NCBI GenBank assembly: GCA_041941305.1
Contig: JBGTQJ010000035.1
Coordinates: 1-64,000, forward strand
Length of the DNA stretch: 64,000 nt
Direction: 5' to 3'
Source: JANSWP01 sp041941305
GTDB lineage: Bacteria; Bacteroidota; Bacteroidia; Chitinophagales; Saprospiraceae
In this document: positions 53,071 through 61,557 of the stretch, in pieces
How the letters are laid out: every line of letters starts with the position of its first letter
Numbering within the stretch: position 1 is the stretch's first letter
Translations under genes and position numbers: made by a program
The notes under the pieces: generated by a model
Seen by the model: only the letters and a program-made list of their open reading frames with translations
Databases searched by the model: none
Told to the model about the DNA's origin: nothing

Positions 53071-53688
53071 ATGGATTTAAAACAGCAGATTTTGGTAAAA
53101 ACCATGGAGATGTTTATGCGATATGGCATCAAGAGCATTACTATGGATGATATTTCTCGAAAGTTGGGCATTTCCAAAAAGACACTATATCAATTAGTGG
53201 ACAACAAAGGAGATCTCATTAATCAAATTTTTGAAATACAAACGAGCATTGAAAAAGAGGCGGTCACCAAAATTACAGCCGAGTCTCAAGATGCAATAGA
53301 TGAGATTTTGGGCATTGCCAGGTTTGTAACCCAACAATTGAGGGAGTTCTCTCCAACGGTCATTTACGATTTGCAGAAATACTATCCCGATAGTTGGAGA
53401 AAGCTGGAAGCCTATCATTCCGAATATGTCTATGGCGTCATCAAAAACAATTTGGAAAGAGGGATAGAGGAAGGGCTGTATCGCGATAATATGAATCCCG
53501 ACATCGTCGCCAAGTTGTATGTTGGGAAGACGATGTGTGTAGTAGATGAAGATACCTTCCCACTAAAACAGTACAATCGAGAAAATTTATACAAAGAATA
53601 CATCAATTATCACATTCACGGTATCGCTTCACCAAAAGGATTGGAATCATTGGAACGATATCAGAATTCGGAGAGTTTGAGTGTTTGA
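53071..53688 (+). CDS. TetR/AcrR-family regulator of the efflux operon
   Basis: 205 residues. The TetR helix-turn-helix lies at residues ~5-50 (MDLKQQILVKTMEMFMRYGI, KSITMDDISRKLGISKKTLY). The rest is a helical ligand-binding domain. It is directly upstream of tolC-hlyD-RND genes on the same strand, so it likely represses them and responds to an efflux substrate. Its last residues (NSESLSV) are encoded by the beginning of the octamer-type repeat at 53671. Start chosen from the promoter at 53019-53049. Confidence 0.85.
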   Translation: MDLKQQILVKTMEMFMRYGIKSITMDDISRKLGISKKTLYQLVDNKGDLINQIFEIQTSIEKEAVTKITAESQDAIDEILGIARFVTQQLREFSPTVIYDLQKYYPDSWRKLEAYHSEYVYGVIKNNLERGIEEGLYRDNMNPDIVAKLYVGKTMCVVDEDTFPLKQYNRENLYKEYINYHIHGIASPKGLESLERYQNSESLSV

Positions 53689-53798
53689 GAATTAAGAGTT
53701 TGAGAGAATGAGAGATTGAGAATTTGAGAGCATATAAGTTCTCTCACATACTCAATCTTTCACCCTCTCAAAATCTCAAATTCTCAAATTCTCATCCT
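53671..53798. repeat. Degenerate GAGAATTT-type array folding on itself
   Basis: Left half GAGTTTGAG/GAGAGATTGAGAATTTGAG-type units (53671-53731) and right half complementary CTCAAATTCTCA-type units (53740-53798) form a long imperfect hairpin. The unit is shared with the satellite at 9228-9424. It separates the TetR gene from tolC and starts inside the TetR coding sequence. Confidence 0.75.
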
Positions 53799-53815
53799 CT
53801 GGTAAATCACCCGAA

Positions 53816-55135
53816 ATGAAAGCCTTCTCACGAACGTTTATTGTCACCTTACTCTTTCCATTTTTTCTTTCTGCACAAGAAAGTTATTCCCTCGAAGAAG
53901 CCATCAATTATGCATTGGAAAATAATTCGGCTATTCGCACAAGCCAATTGGGTATCGCAGACGCGGACGCTTTAATTCAAGAAAATACTGCAATTGGTCT
54001 GCCCAAAATCAAAGCAGGACTAAATTATACCAACTATATCGAAATTCCCTCCTCCGTAGCGGTTGCCAGTACCTTCGATCCCACCGCCCCTGAAGATTTG
54101 TTGGTCAAACTCCAATTTGGTACCACCCATAGCATTTCAGGATTGATTGAAATGGATTGGTTGGCAGTAGACGGAAGCTACTTCCTGGGACTTAGGGCTG
54201 CCAGAAAGTACCGCGAATTGACAGGAGAAAATTATTCCACTACCCAACAAATGGTTCGAAATGATGTCATCCAGGCTTACCTGCCAGCCCTTATCATTGC
54301 TGCAAATCTAGAGACTTTGGAAAAAAACATTGAGAACCTCAAAGATTTGCTCAACGGCACCCGAGAAACGTATAAAGCTGGTTTTGCTGAACAACTGGAC
54401 GTAGATAGGCTGGAACTTTCCCTTGCCAATCTGAATGTAGAACAGGAAAATTTAAACAGACAGACTGGTACTGCTTTAAACTATTTAAAATTCACCATGG
54501 GTTATCCGGTTGATAAAGAAATAAGGGTTTCAGATGATATCAATACTTTATTGAAAGAAGCTAACAATGATGAGCTGAGAGGTGCTATCAATTTTGCAAA
54601 AAGGCCTGAATACCAGGCAATTGAAAAGAGTATTGAATTAAACGAATTGAATGTGAAGCGATTTAAGGCGATGTACTACCCTTCCCTTCGAATTTTCAGT
54701 TCCTATCAACATACCTGGCAGGGAAACGATTTGAATAATACCCTCAACTTCCCCGGGTTCTTTGTTGGTGGTGGCATCAATGTCCCGCTTTTCGATGGCT
54801 TTCAAAGGAAAGCACAAATTCAGCGGGCACAAATTGATTTGGAATTGGCGAAAATCCAAAAATCAGACTTAGAAAGAGGCATCTCATTGGAAGTCCAAAA
54901 TGCCCGAATAGATTATAGCAATGCCCAAGGAAGGGTACAAACTCAAAAACGAACGGTTGATTTAGCTCAAAAAATATACAATACTACTCAGATCAAATAC
55001 AAAGAAGGTGTAGGAACAAGCCTGGAACTCACTACAGCAGAATACGAATTATACGAAGCCCAAAGAAACCACAATCAGGCTTTGTATGATTTGTTGGTCT
55101 CAAAAGCAAATTTGGATAAAGCTCTTGGAAATTAG
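53816..55135 (+). CDS. TolC-family outer-membrane efflux protein
   Basis: 439 residues. A signal peptide (to about residue 20) precedes two outer-membrane efflux protein (OEP) repeats with the long coiled helices of TolC channels (YSLEEAINYALENNSAIRTS; ITKYKEGVGTSLELTTAEYE-like second repeat). It forms the outer-membrane exit duct of the tripartite pump encoded downstream. It is the first of three genes in the order duct, adaptor, pump. Confidence 0.9.
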   Translation: MKAFSRTFIVTLLFPFFLSAQESYSLEEAINYALENNSAIRTSQLGIADADALIQENTAIGLPKIKAGLNYTNYIEIPSSVAVASTFDPTAPEDLLVKLQFGTTHSISGLIEMDWLAVDGSYFLGLRAARKYRELTGENYSTTQQMVRNDVIQAYLPALIIAANLETLEKNIENLKDLLNGTRETYKAGFAEQLDVDRLELSLANLNVEQENLNRQTGTALNYLKFTMGYPVDKEIRVSDDINTLLKEANNDELRGAINFAKRPEYQAIEKSIELNELNVKRFKAMYYPSLRIFSSYQHTWQGNDLNNTLNFPGFFVGGGINVPLFDGFQRKAQIQRAQIDLELAKIQKSDLERGISLEVQNARIDYSNAQGRVQTQKRTVDLAQKIYNTTQIKYKEGVGTSLELTTAEYELYEAQRNHNQALYDLLVSKANLDKALGN

Positions 55136-55243
55136 GATCGTTGACTCTGAATTTGTCTAATAAACAAAGCAACCTCTCGATTTTCAATTAAAAAACAATG
55201 TTGGCAGTGGTCAACAATCTTATAAAATCTCAACAAAATAACA

Positions 55244-56380
55244 ATGAAATATCTCTTGTATCTAATCACCCTTACTGCAATCCTCTCTGCTTGTGGAGAG
55301 ACTACCTGGCCAGAAGACCTGGAAGGAAAAAAAGCACTCTTGACCCTCAAGAAAGACTCTTTGCGCATTTTGGAAAAAGAAATCGCAAGATTAGAGTCTG
55401 AAATTGAGGAACTGGAACCAAATAAAGAAATATCCCGTGAATTGGTGACTACGCAAAAAGTTGAACGGACTGATTTTCAACATTTTGTGGAAATCCAGGG
55501 CTCTGTTCAATCTGATGATTATGTGAGTGCCTCCAGCGAAACTGGTGGAAGAATAGTGGATCTAAAATTTCAGGAAGGACAAAATGTTCTCAAGGGCCAG
55601 TTGGTAGCCAAGCTTGATTTGGAAGCTATCAATAAGCAAATCGCTGAATTGCAAACCTCCCTCAATTTGGCAAACGATGTATACGATCGCCAAAAACGCC
55701 TTTGGGATCAAAACATTGGTTCTGAAATGCAATATTTGCAAGCCAAGAATAACAAGGAACGATTGGAAAAAAGTTTGGAAACCGTTCAATTCCAACTGTC
55801 CAAGTCGGAAGTTTATGCTCCTATTTCAGGAGTCGTCGAAATGGTCAATTTAAAAGCTGGTGAAATGGCTTCACCAGGCATGCCTATCATCACTATTTTG
55901 AATACCAACAAAGTCAAGGTGGTTGCGAATGTTCCTGAAAGCCACTTGAAAGCGATTCGTCGGGGAGAGATGGTTACGCTTAAGTTCCCCGCCCTGGATG
56001 CTGAAACCAAAGCCCGCATCAGCCGAATCGGCAATACCATCAATCCGACCAACCGAACTTTTGAAGCAGAAGTAGAATTGTCCAATGCTCAGGGCTTGTA
56101 CAAACCTAACCTACTGGCTATCATGATGTTGAATGACAAAACTGTAGAAGATGTACCGACGATTCCCCTGGAATTGGTACAGCAAGAAGTAAGCGGCAGA
56201 AGTTTTGTATACATCAAAGATGAAGGAGGAGAAGGTGCTTACGCAAAAAAGGTATATGTCTCCACAGGCGATAGTTACGATGGTAAAATTGTCATCGAAG
56301 AAGGCTTGGAAGGTGGAGAAGACTTGCTGGTGGACGGCGCCAGAGTGGTAGCAGAAAATGCCCTGATTAAGGTCAAATAA
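55244..56380 (+). CDS. Membrane-fusion (HlyD/AcrA-type) adaptor lipoprotein
   Basis: 378 residues. A lipobox (ILSACG, Cys17) is followed by an unusual extra coiled coil (~30-62, LKKDSLRILEKEIARLESEI). Then come the barrel-sandwich/biotinyl-lipoyl-like domain split around the alpha-helical hairpin (~75-215, GRIVDLKFQEGQNVLKGQLV and SEVYAPISGVVEMVNLKAGE), a beta-barrel and the membrane-proximal domain. It links the TolC duct to the RND pump. The palindromic element at 56381-56530 directly follows its stop. Confidence 0.9.
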   Translation: MKYLLYLITLTAILSACGETTWPEDLEGKKALLTLKKDSLRILEKEIARLESEIEELEPNKEISRELVTTQKVERTDFQHFVEIQGSVQSDDYVSASSETGGRIVDLKFQEGQNVLKGQLVAKLDLEAINKQIAELQTSLNLANDVYDRQKRLWDQNIGSEMQYLQAKNNKERLEKSLETVQFQLSKSEVYAPISGVVEMVNLKAGEMASPGMPIITILNTNKVKVVANVPESHLKAIRRGEMVTLKFPALDAETKARISRIGNTINPTNRTFEAEVELSNAQGLYKPNLLAIMMLNDKTVEDVPTIPLELVQQEVSGRSFVYIKDEGGEGAYAKKVYVSTGDSYDGKIVIEEGLEGGEDLLVDGARVVAENALIKVK

Positions 56381-56530
56381 TTTTTAAAAGGTGACATCTT
56401 TTGGAGGGACGAGGAAAGGTGTCATCTTTTTAAAGAGCCTCTAAGACTCTTAAAGCCATCCCTCGAAAGTAAATTTTAAGATGACACCTTCTTCTACGTT
56501 CCTCCGAAAAAGATGTCACCTTAAAATTTT
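56381..56530. repeat. 150-bp palindromic element between hlyD-type and RND genes
   Basis: The left half carries GGTGACATC (56390-56398) and GGTGTCATC (56418-56426). The right half carries their complements GATGACACC (56480-56488) and GATGTCACC (56512-56520), plus GGAGG/CCTCC and outer TTTTAAAA-like ends. It begins at the first base after the hlyD stop and ends 15 bases before the RND start, so the operon mRNA must contain it. Confidence 0.75.
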
Positions 56531-56545
56531 GGCAATGATTTCAAA

Positions 56546-59500
56546 ATGTCAATACAAAAAATAAAAGAAGGTCTACGTGAATTTTCCCTAACGACACTCG
56601 CGGTAGACAATCGAACCTCCATATTCCTACTCACCTTTATGTTGCTTGTTTTTGGGGTGAGTTCATACAACAATATGCCAAAGGAAGCCTACCCGGAAAT
56701 TCCATGGCCAAAAGTGTATGTCAATACCCTCTACTTCGGAAACTCAGGAGAGGATATTGAAAATTTGGTTACACGCCCACTTGAAAAAGAAATAGGTACG
56801 ATATCGGAAATCAAAACCATCACTTCTTCTTCCTTGCAGGATTATTCCCTGATTGTAGCTGAATTTAATTCAGATGTGGATTTGGACGATGGTGTGCAGA
56901 AAATCAAGGATGCCGTAGATCGCGCCAAACCGGAATTGCCAGACGATTTGACCAAGGAACCCGAAGTGCTGGACATCAACATGTCTGAAATACCCATCAT
57001 GACGGTCAATTTGGCTGGAAATTTCACCAATGATGAGTTGAACAATTATGCGGAATACCTGAAAGATGAAATCAAGGATTTGAAAGAAATTTCAGATGTA
57101 GATATCAAAGGGGTACGTGAAAGGGAAATGGCAATTGAAGTGGATTTGCCAAAAATGGAAGCACGCGAAATTTCCTTTCAGGATATCGAAAATGCCGTTC
57201 GTTCAGAAAATGTGACCATGTCGGGCGGTGAAATTCTCAATGGTGATTTCCGTAGAAATATCCGTATCCTCGGTGAATTTAAGAATGCTGCAGAGTTGGA
57301 AAACATGATCGTACGAAGTGAAAATAATGACCCCGTCTTCCTTAAAGATATTGCCAAGGTAACTTATGGTTTTCAGGAGCCAACCAGTATAGCCCGTGCA
57401 GATGGAGAGCCAGTTGTTTCACTGGATGTCATCAAAAAAGCAGGTCAAAATCTACTATCTGCTTCGGATAAAATTAAAGAGGCAGTTGCTAAAGCCGAAG
57501 CGGAAGTTTTTCCGGAAAATCTAAAAGTAACCTTGTTTAATGACATTTCGGTGCAAACCCGCCAGATGGTTTCCGACCTTCAAAACAGTATCATTTCGGG
57601 AATGATTTTGGTGGTCTTGGTTTTGCTCTTTTTCCTGGGTATCCGTAACTCGCTTTTTGTGGGGCTCGCCATTCCAACTTCCATGCTAATGGGCATTTTG
57701 ATCATCAATGTGATAGGTTATTCTTTGAATATGGTGGTGCTGTTTTCTCTGATTCTGGCACTTGGTCTACTGGTTGATAATGCTATTGTGGTGGTGGAAA
57801 ATATCTATCGGTATATGCAAAATGGCTATTCGGGATTGGATGCCGCAAAGTATGGAACGGGAGAAGTTGCCTTGCCGATTATCGCCTCTACTGCAACCAC
57901 CTTGGCAGCATTTGTACCACTTGCTTTTTGGCCTGGACTCATGGGTGAATTCATGCGTTACTTGCCAATAACCCTAATCATTGTCTTGTCTTCTTCCCTT
58001 TTTGTGGCCCTGGTAATCAATCCCGTTTTGACTTCCGTTTTGATGAAAGTAGATGAGCGGGCAGATGATCTAGCAGTAAGGAGAAGAAAAAGAAAAAATG
58101 TTATCCTTTTTATTGTTGTAGCATTGGTTTTGTCAGCAATAGTCCAGATAGGCAACACCATGTGGTTCAGAAACTTATTATGGATTGTGGCAGGTATGAC
58201 GGCTTTGAATTATTTCTTCTTAAGAAAAGCTTCTTTCTGGTTTCAAAATCGGATCCTGCCTATTCTGGAAAATGTTTATGACAAATTCATTCGATTTGCT
58301 TTACATAAATACAATCCCTTTTTCATTTTTGGTGGAACAGTATTGTTATTAGTTTTTGCTTTAGGCTTATTGGGAGCCAAACAACCCAATGTCGTTTTGT
58401 TCCCTTCCATCAACCCAATCTATGTCAATGCATTCGTAGAATTACCAATGGGCAAAGACATTGAAGCCACCAGTGAAATGATGCGCCAGGTGGAACAAAA
58501 GGTTCAGGAAATTATTAAACCTCATGACCATCTGGTAGAAGCAGTTCTATCTCAAGTAGGAGAAAACACCTCCGACCCCAATGCAGGACCTGATTTCAGC
58601 AAATCTCCTACGAAGGCGCGACTGACTGTCTCCTTCATTCCTGCTACAGAGCGAATCGGGATAAATACCTTCTCCATCATGGAAGAAATCAGAGAAGGGT
58701 TAAACGACCAATTTCCAGGTGTGAAAATCGTAGTAGACAAACCCAATGATGGTCCACCAATGGAAAAACCAATCAATATTGAGATTCGGGGCGATGACAT
58801 TGCTAAACTCGCAACGCTTTCAGATGATTTGGTCGCGTATATCGAAAGTCAAAACATAGCTGGTATAGAAGAACTCAAGCAAGACGTGCGCATTGGAAAA
58901 CCGGAAATGCTTATTCATATTGATCGGGAAGCTGCAAGACGATACGGGGTTTCCACCTACTCCATCGCTGACGCCATCCGGACGGCGGTGTTTGGAAAAG
59001 AAGTCTCTCAATTTAAAGACGGCGATGACGATTATCCGATTAATGTGCGTCTCGACGAAAATTACCGCTACGATATCGGCGATCTGCTGAATCAAAAAAT
59101 CACCTTCCGAAATCCTGCCAATGGTCGCATCAGTCAAGTACCGATTTCGGCAGTTGCAGATATGAGTTTGTCCTCAACTTACAACTCAATCAACCGAAAA
59201 GATCAGGAGCGTGCTATCACGGTCTATTCAAATATCCTGACGGATTACAACCCCAACGTGGTTGTGAATCAAATTCAGGAGACACTTGAAGGTTATGAAA
59301 TGCCACAGGGTTATACCTATGAATTTACTGGTCAGCAACAACAGCAAAATGAAGAAGCTGCCTTTCTCGCTACTGCACTGGGTATTGCCATTTTTGCGAT
59401 TTTGATCATCATCGTGATGCAGTTCAACAGCTTGATTTCGCCCTTTATCATCATATTATCTGTCCTGTTCAGTACCATTGGCGTATTTCTCGGTTATGTC

Positions 59501-60007
59501 TTCACTGGTATGGACATCGTTATCGTGATGACAGGTGTGGGCATCATTTCCCTGGCAGGAATTGTGGTAAATAATGCCATCGTACTCATAGACTATATTA
59601 ACCTGGTCATCAAGCGAAAACGCACGGAACTTGGCTATGAGCATATGAACCAACTCACCAAAAATGATGTCAAAGAAGCCATCGTAAATGGAGGTGCCAC
59701 TCGTCTCCGCCCAGTTCTTTTGACTGCCATAACCACCGTACTGGGGCTTATCCCATTAGCCATCGGCTTCAATTTTGATTTCGGTGGACTCATCACTGAC
59801 TTGAATCCAAATATGTTCATCGGTGGAGACAACGTCGCATTTTGGGGTGTGATGGCCTGGACGGTTATTTATGGGTTGGTATTCGCGACCTTCCTGACAT
59901 TGGTTGTTGTGCCTGTGATGTATTGGTTGGCGTATCGAGCAAAGAGAAGAGTGATGGTAGGGAAGGAGCGAGTTGCAGTAAGTGATGTCAATGTTTTGGA
60001 TGCTTGA
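56546..60007 (+). CDS. RND-superfamily efflux pump (AcrB/HAE-type permease)
   Basis: 1153 residues, slightly long for the family (~1040). It has twelve transmembrane helices in two halves, two periplasmic porter regions, and the characteristic LALGLLVDNAIVVVENIYR in TM4 with the proton-relay Asp. The second half has a corresponding GIISLAGIVVNNAIVLIDYI. The extra length lies in the segment before the second half (~505-590), which includes additional hydrophobic stretches. Powered by proton influx, it exports drugs or other amphiphiles through the TolC-type channel. Substrate unknown; the upstream TetR implies induction. Confidence 0.92.
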   Translation: MSIQKIKEGLREFSLTTLAVDNRTSIFLLTFMLLVFGVSSYNNMPKEAYPEIPWPKVYVNTLYFGNSGEDIENLVTRPLEKEIGTISEIKTITSSSLQDYSLIVAEFNSDVDLDDGVQKIKDAVDRAKPELPDDLTKEPEVLDINMSEIPIMTVNLAGNFTNDELNNYAEYLKDEIKDLKEISDVDIKGVREREMAIEVDLPKMEAREISFQDIENAVRSENVTMSGGEILNGDFRRNIRILGEFKNAAELENMIVRSENNDPVFLKDIAKVTYGFQEPTSIARADGEPVVSLDVIKKAGQNLLSASDKIKEAVAKAEAEVFPENLKVTLFNDISVQTRQMVSDLQNSIISGMILVVLVLLFFLGIRNSLFVGLAIPTSMLMGILIINVIGYSLNMVVLFSLILALGLLVDNAIVVVENIYRYMQNGYSGLDAAKYGTGEVALPIIASTATTLAAFVPLAFWPGLMGEFMRYLPITLIIVLSSSLFVALVINPVLTSVLMKVDERADDLAVRRRKRKNVILFIVVALVLSAIVQIGNTMWFRNLLWIVAGMTALNYFFLRKASFWFQNRILPILENVYDKFIRFALHKYNPFFIFGGTVLLLVFALGLLGAKQPNVVLFPSINPIYVNAFVELPMGKDIEATSEMMRQVEQKVQEIIKPHDHLVEAVLSQVGENTSDPNAGPDFSKSPTKARLTVSFIPATERIGINTFSIMEEIREGLNDQFPGVKIVVDKPNDGPPMEKPINIEIRGDDIAKLATLSDDLVAYIESQNIAGIEELKQDVRIGKPEMLIHIDREAARRYGVSTYSIADAIRTAVFGKEVSQFKDGDDDYPINVRLDENYRYDIGDLLNQKITFRNPANGRISQVPISAVADMSLSSTYNSINRKDQERAITVYSNILTDYNPNVVVNQIQETLEGYEMPQGYTYEFTGQQQQQNEEAAFLATALGIAIFAILIIIVMQFNSLISPFIIILSVLFSTIGVFLGYVFTGMDIVIVMTGVGIISLAGIVVNNAIVLIDYINLVIKRKRTELGYEHMNQLTKNDVKEAIVNGGATRLRPVLLTAITTVLGLIPLAIGFNFDFGGLITDLNPNMFIGGDNVAFWGVMAWTVIYGLVFATFLTLVVVPVMYWLAYRAKRRVMVGKERVAVSDVNVLDA

Positions 60008-60024
60008 TAATATTTAGAATGCTT

Positions 60025-60065
60025 AAAAAGCCACTCCTGGATTTAAGATCTGGGAGTGGCTTTTT
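60025..60065 (+). terminator. Intrinsic terminator of the efflux operon
   Basis: AAAAAGCCACTCC (60025-60037) and GGAGTGGCTTTTT (60053-60065) form a perfect 13-bp stem with a T tract. Confidence 0.9.
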
Positions 60066-60330
60066 ATTTTTACTTGTTTGAAAACTAGACATTTTGACTA
60101 AAACTCGCCCCTCCAGAAGACGTACTCAATAGTCTTTTGAAGTTTGTCCAATTCAAAGAATCCCTTTAGGAAGGACTTCTATGGAGGAAACTAAAAATTT
60201 CACTGCACAGAACTAATATGGAGCGAGTGGGAAAAAAATCGAAAAATATGGTAACGTTTTTAAAAACAAAGGAACACCTTTTTGACAGCCTTGGAAAAAG
60301 GCAATTATTAAAACTCAAAATGTTTCAATT

Positions 60331-60486
60331 ATGAAAAAGTTTAATGAAAAATCTTTAGCTATTTTACAAAAAGGCAATCTTCAAACCTTAAATCAAAGAG
60401 ACCAAAAAGATATTAAAGGAGGTGGACTTGCTAGTTCTCCTCTTGGACTACTTAAAAATGGATTTTTTGACATTTTTACGGAATGA
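60331..60486 (+). CDS. Double-glycine-leader peptide (RiPP/bacteriocin-like precursor)
   Basis: A 51-codon gene too short for usual ORF lists. The leader begins MKKFNEKSLAILQKGNLQTL, continues NQRDQKDIKGGG, and the core is GLASSPLGLLKNGFFDIFTE if cleaved after Gly31. The lysine-rich start, the leucines at regular spacing and the I-K-G-G site are the hallmarks of Bacteroidota GG-type natural-product precursors; cleavage could be after Gly31 or Gly32. The core has a Phe/Leu-rich C-terminal half and no cysteine, so it is not a lanthipeptide or disulfide class. No C39 peptidase/ABC exporter or modifying enzyme is in the window. It has its own terminator (60520-60561). Promoter unclear. Confidence 0.65.
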   Translation: MKKFNEKSLAILQKGNLQTLNQRDQKDIKGGGLASSPLGLLKNGFFDIFTE

Positions 60487-60519
60487 TCCCGAATAAGTCC
60501 TAACACTATAAACCTTCAC

Positions 60520-60563
60520 AACCGCGTTTCCTCGCTTTTCCGAACAAGTGGAAACGCGGTTTC
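60520..60563 (+). terminator. Terminator of the GG-leader peptide gene
   Basis: AACCGCGTTTCC (60520-60531) and GGAAACGCGGTT (60550-60561) form a perfect 12-bp stem followed by TT. It is 34 bases past the peptide stop. Confidence 0.8.
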
Positions 60564-60585
60564 AGTCTTATCAAATACCTCAAAC

Positions 60586-60894
60586 GCCTTCAAGACGTGA
60601 CTCACCCTCGCCCACCGGGAAAGATATAACCTACCGATGTTCCTAAATCTATAACTTCAACTTCCAATATCCCATCCCCAGTCGAATAATTCGAAGCGCT
60701 CGAATACAAATAATGCTCAGGCTCAGCTATTATAATTTTTGAATTTTATTATTCGCACGTCTTCAAGACGTGCTTAATATCTATTTGAAGTTTGGAAACT
60801 TCAAATAGCGATTTTTTTTGCAGGCAAAAAAAGAAAATCGTTGTGTTAAGTTTCCAAACTTAACACGAATATTAGAAACGTCTTCAAGACGTTT
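60586..60894. repeat. Cluster of four perfect hairpins with changing stems
   Basis: GCACGTCTT-C-AAGACGTGC (60755-60773); a CTATTTGAAGTTT stem around GG (60781-60808); GTGTTAAGTTT-CC-AAACTTAA.. (60843-60866); AAACGTCTT-C-AAGACGTTT (60876-60894); and a half copy CTTCAAGACGTGA (60588-60600). Short centres and varied stems match the REP style near 46 kb but with other sequences. The remaining part of 60564-61040 shows no gene. Confidence 0.75.
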
Positions 60895-61040
60895 CACTTG
60901 TCGCTTTTCAATGTTTTTACCAATTCTGTAAAAATTGAACTTGATTTTTTTTAGCGAAAATTTTACACTTCACAGAAAGCATTTTGACTAATTTATCCCT
61001 AACTATGCAAAAAAATTCAACACATAGAAGCTATTTGAAA

Positions 61041-61487
61041 ATGAGAAAATCATACATCTTTACTTTATTCCTACTCCTGTATTTTGCACTTGCCTGCACC
61101 GACACCGATTCAAGCTCTAATGCAATTGCACCAACTCAACCAAACCCCAATGGTGACAGTGAATTGGCATTGTTGATGCGGGAAATGTTCGAAGATGGAT
61201 TGCGCATCAAAGAACAAATCGATAATGGAGAAAAACCCGAAATTTTAAAAAAATTTGAAGCCATTCATACTGCAGAAGCCACAGAACCTGAAAAAGCAGC
61301 GAGTGAGACTTACAAAAACTTTGCGGATTCCTATTTGGTTGCTTTGGAGAATTTACAAAATGCGAATTCTGATGACTTGTATGATGCATACCAGGGGATG
61401 GTCCACAGTTGCATGAGTTGCCATCAGGCTTTGTGCCCGGGTCCGATGGTGAGGATTAAGACATTGTATCTGGATGATGGAAAATAG
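61041..61487 (+). CDS. Cytochrome c'-like heme lipoprotein
   Basis: 148 residues from the ATG at 61041. Earlier in-frame starts place 19 charged residues before the signal peptide and were rejected. A lipobox (YFALAC, Cys19) is followed by a low-complexity linker and a helical domain, with a single heme-binding CxxCH at residues 124-128 (CMSCH) near the C-terminus. This is the position found in cytochrome c'-type four-helix bundles. An additional cysteine lies four residues later. It could bind small ligands such as NO or transfer electrons at the membrane. Single-gene unit before a bidirectional terminator. Confidence 0.75.
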   Translation: MRKSYIFTLFLLLYFALACTDTDSSSNAIAPTQPNPNGDSELALLMREMFEDGLRIKEQIDNGEKPEILKKFEAIHTAEATEPEKAASETYKNFADSYLVALENLQNANSDDLYDAYQGMVHSCMSCHQALCPGPMVRIKTLYLDDGK

Positions 61488-61514
61488 CTACCAAGCTGGT
61501 TTGATAAAGTAGAA

Positions 61515-61546
61515 GATGTGAAAGATTTTTGGAAATCTTTCACATC
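61515..61546. terminator. Bidirectional terminator between convergent genes
   Basis: GATGTGAAAGATTT (61515-61528) and AAATCTTTCACATC (61533-61546) form a perfect 14-bp stem with loop TTGG, between the cytochrome and VPS10-like stops. Confidence 0.85.
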
Positions 61547-61557
61547 ATATAGTACAA

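Noticed and set aside
53816..60007. Dedicated exporter of the GG-leader peptide
   Set aside because: RND/TolC pumps do not process double-glycine leaders, and a strong terminator separates the operon from the peptide gene; adjacency alone is not enough.
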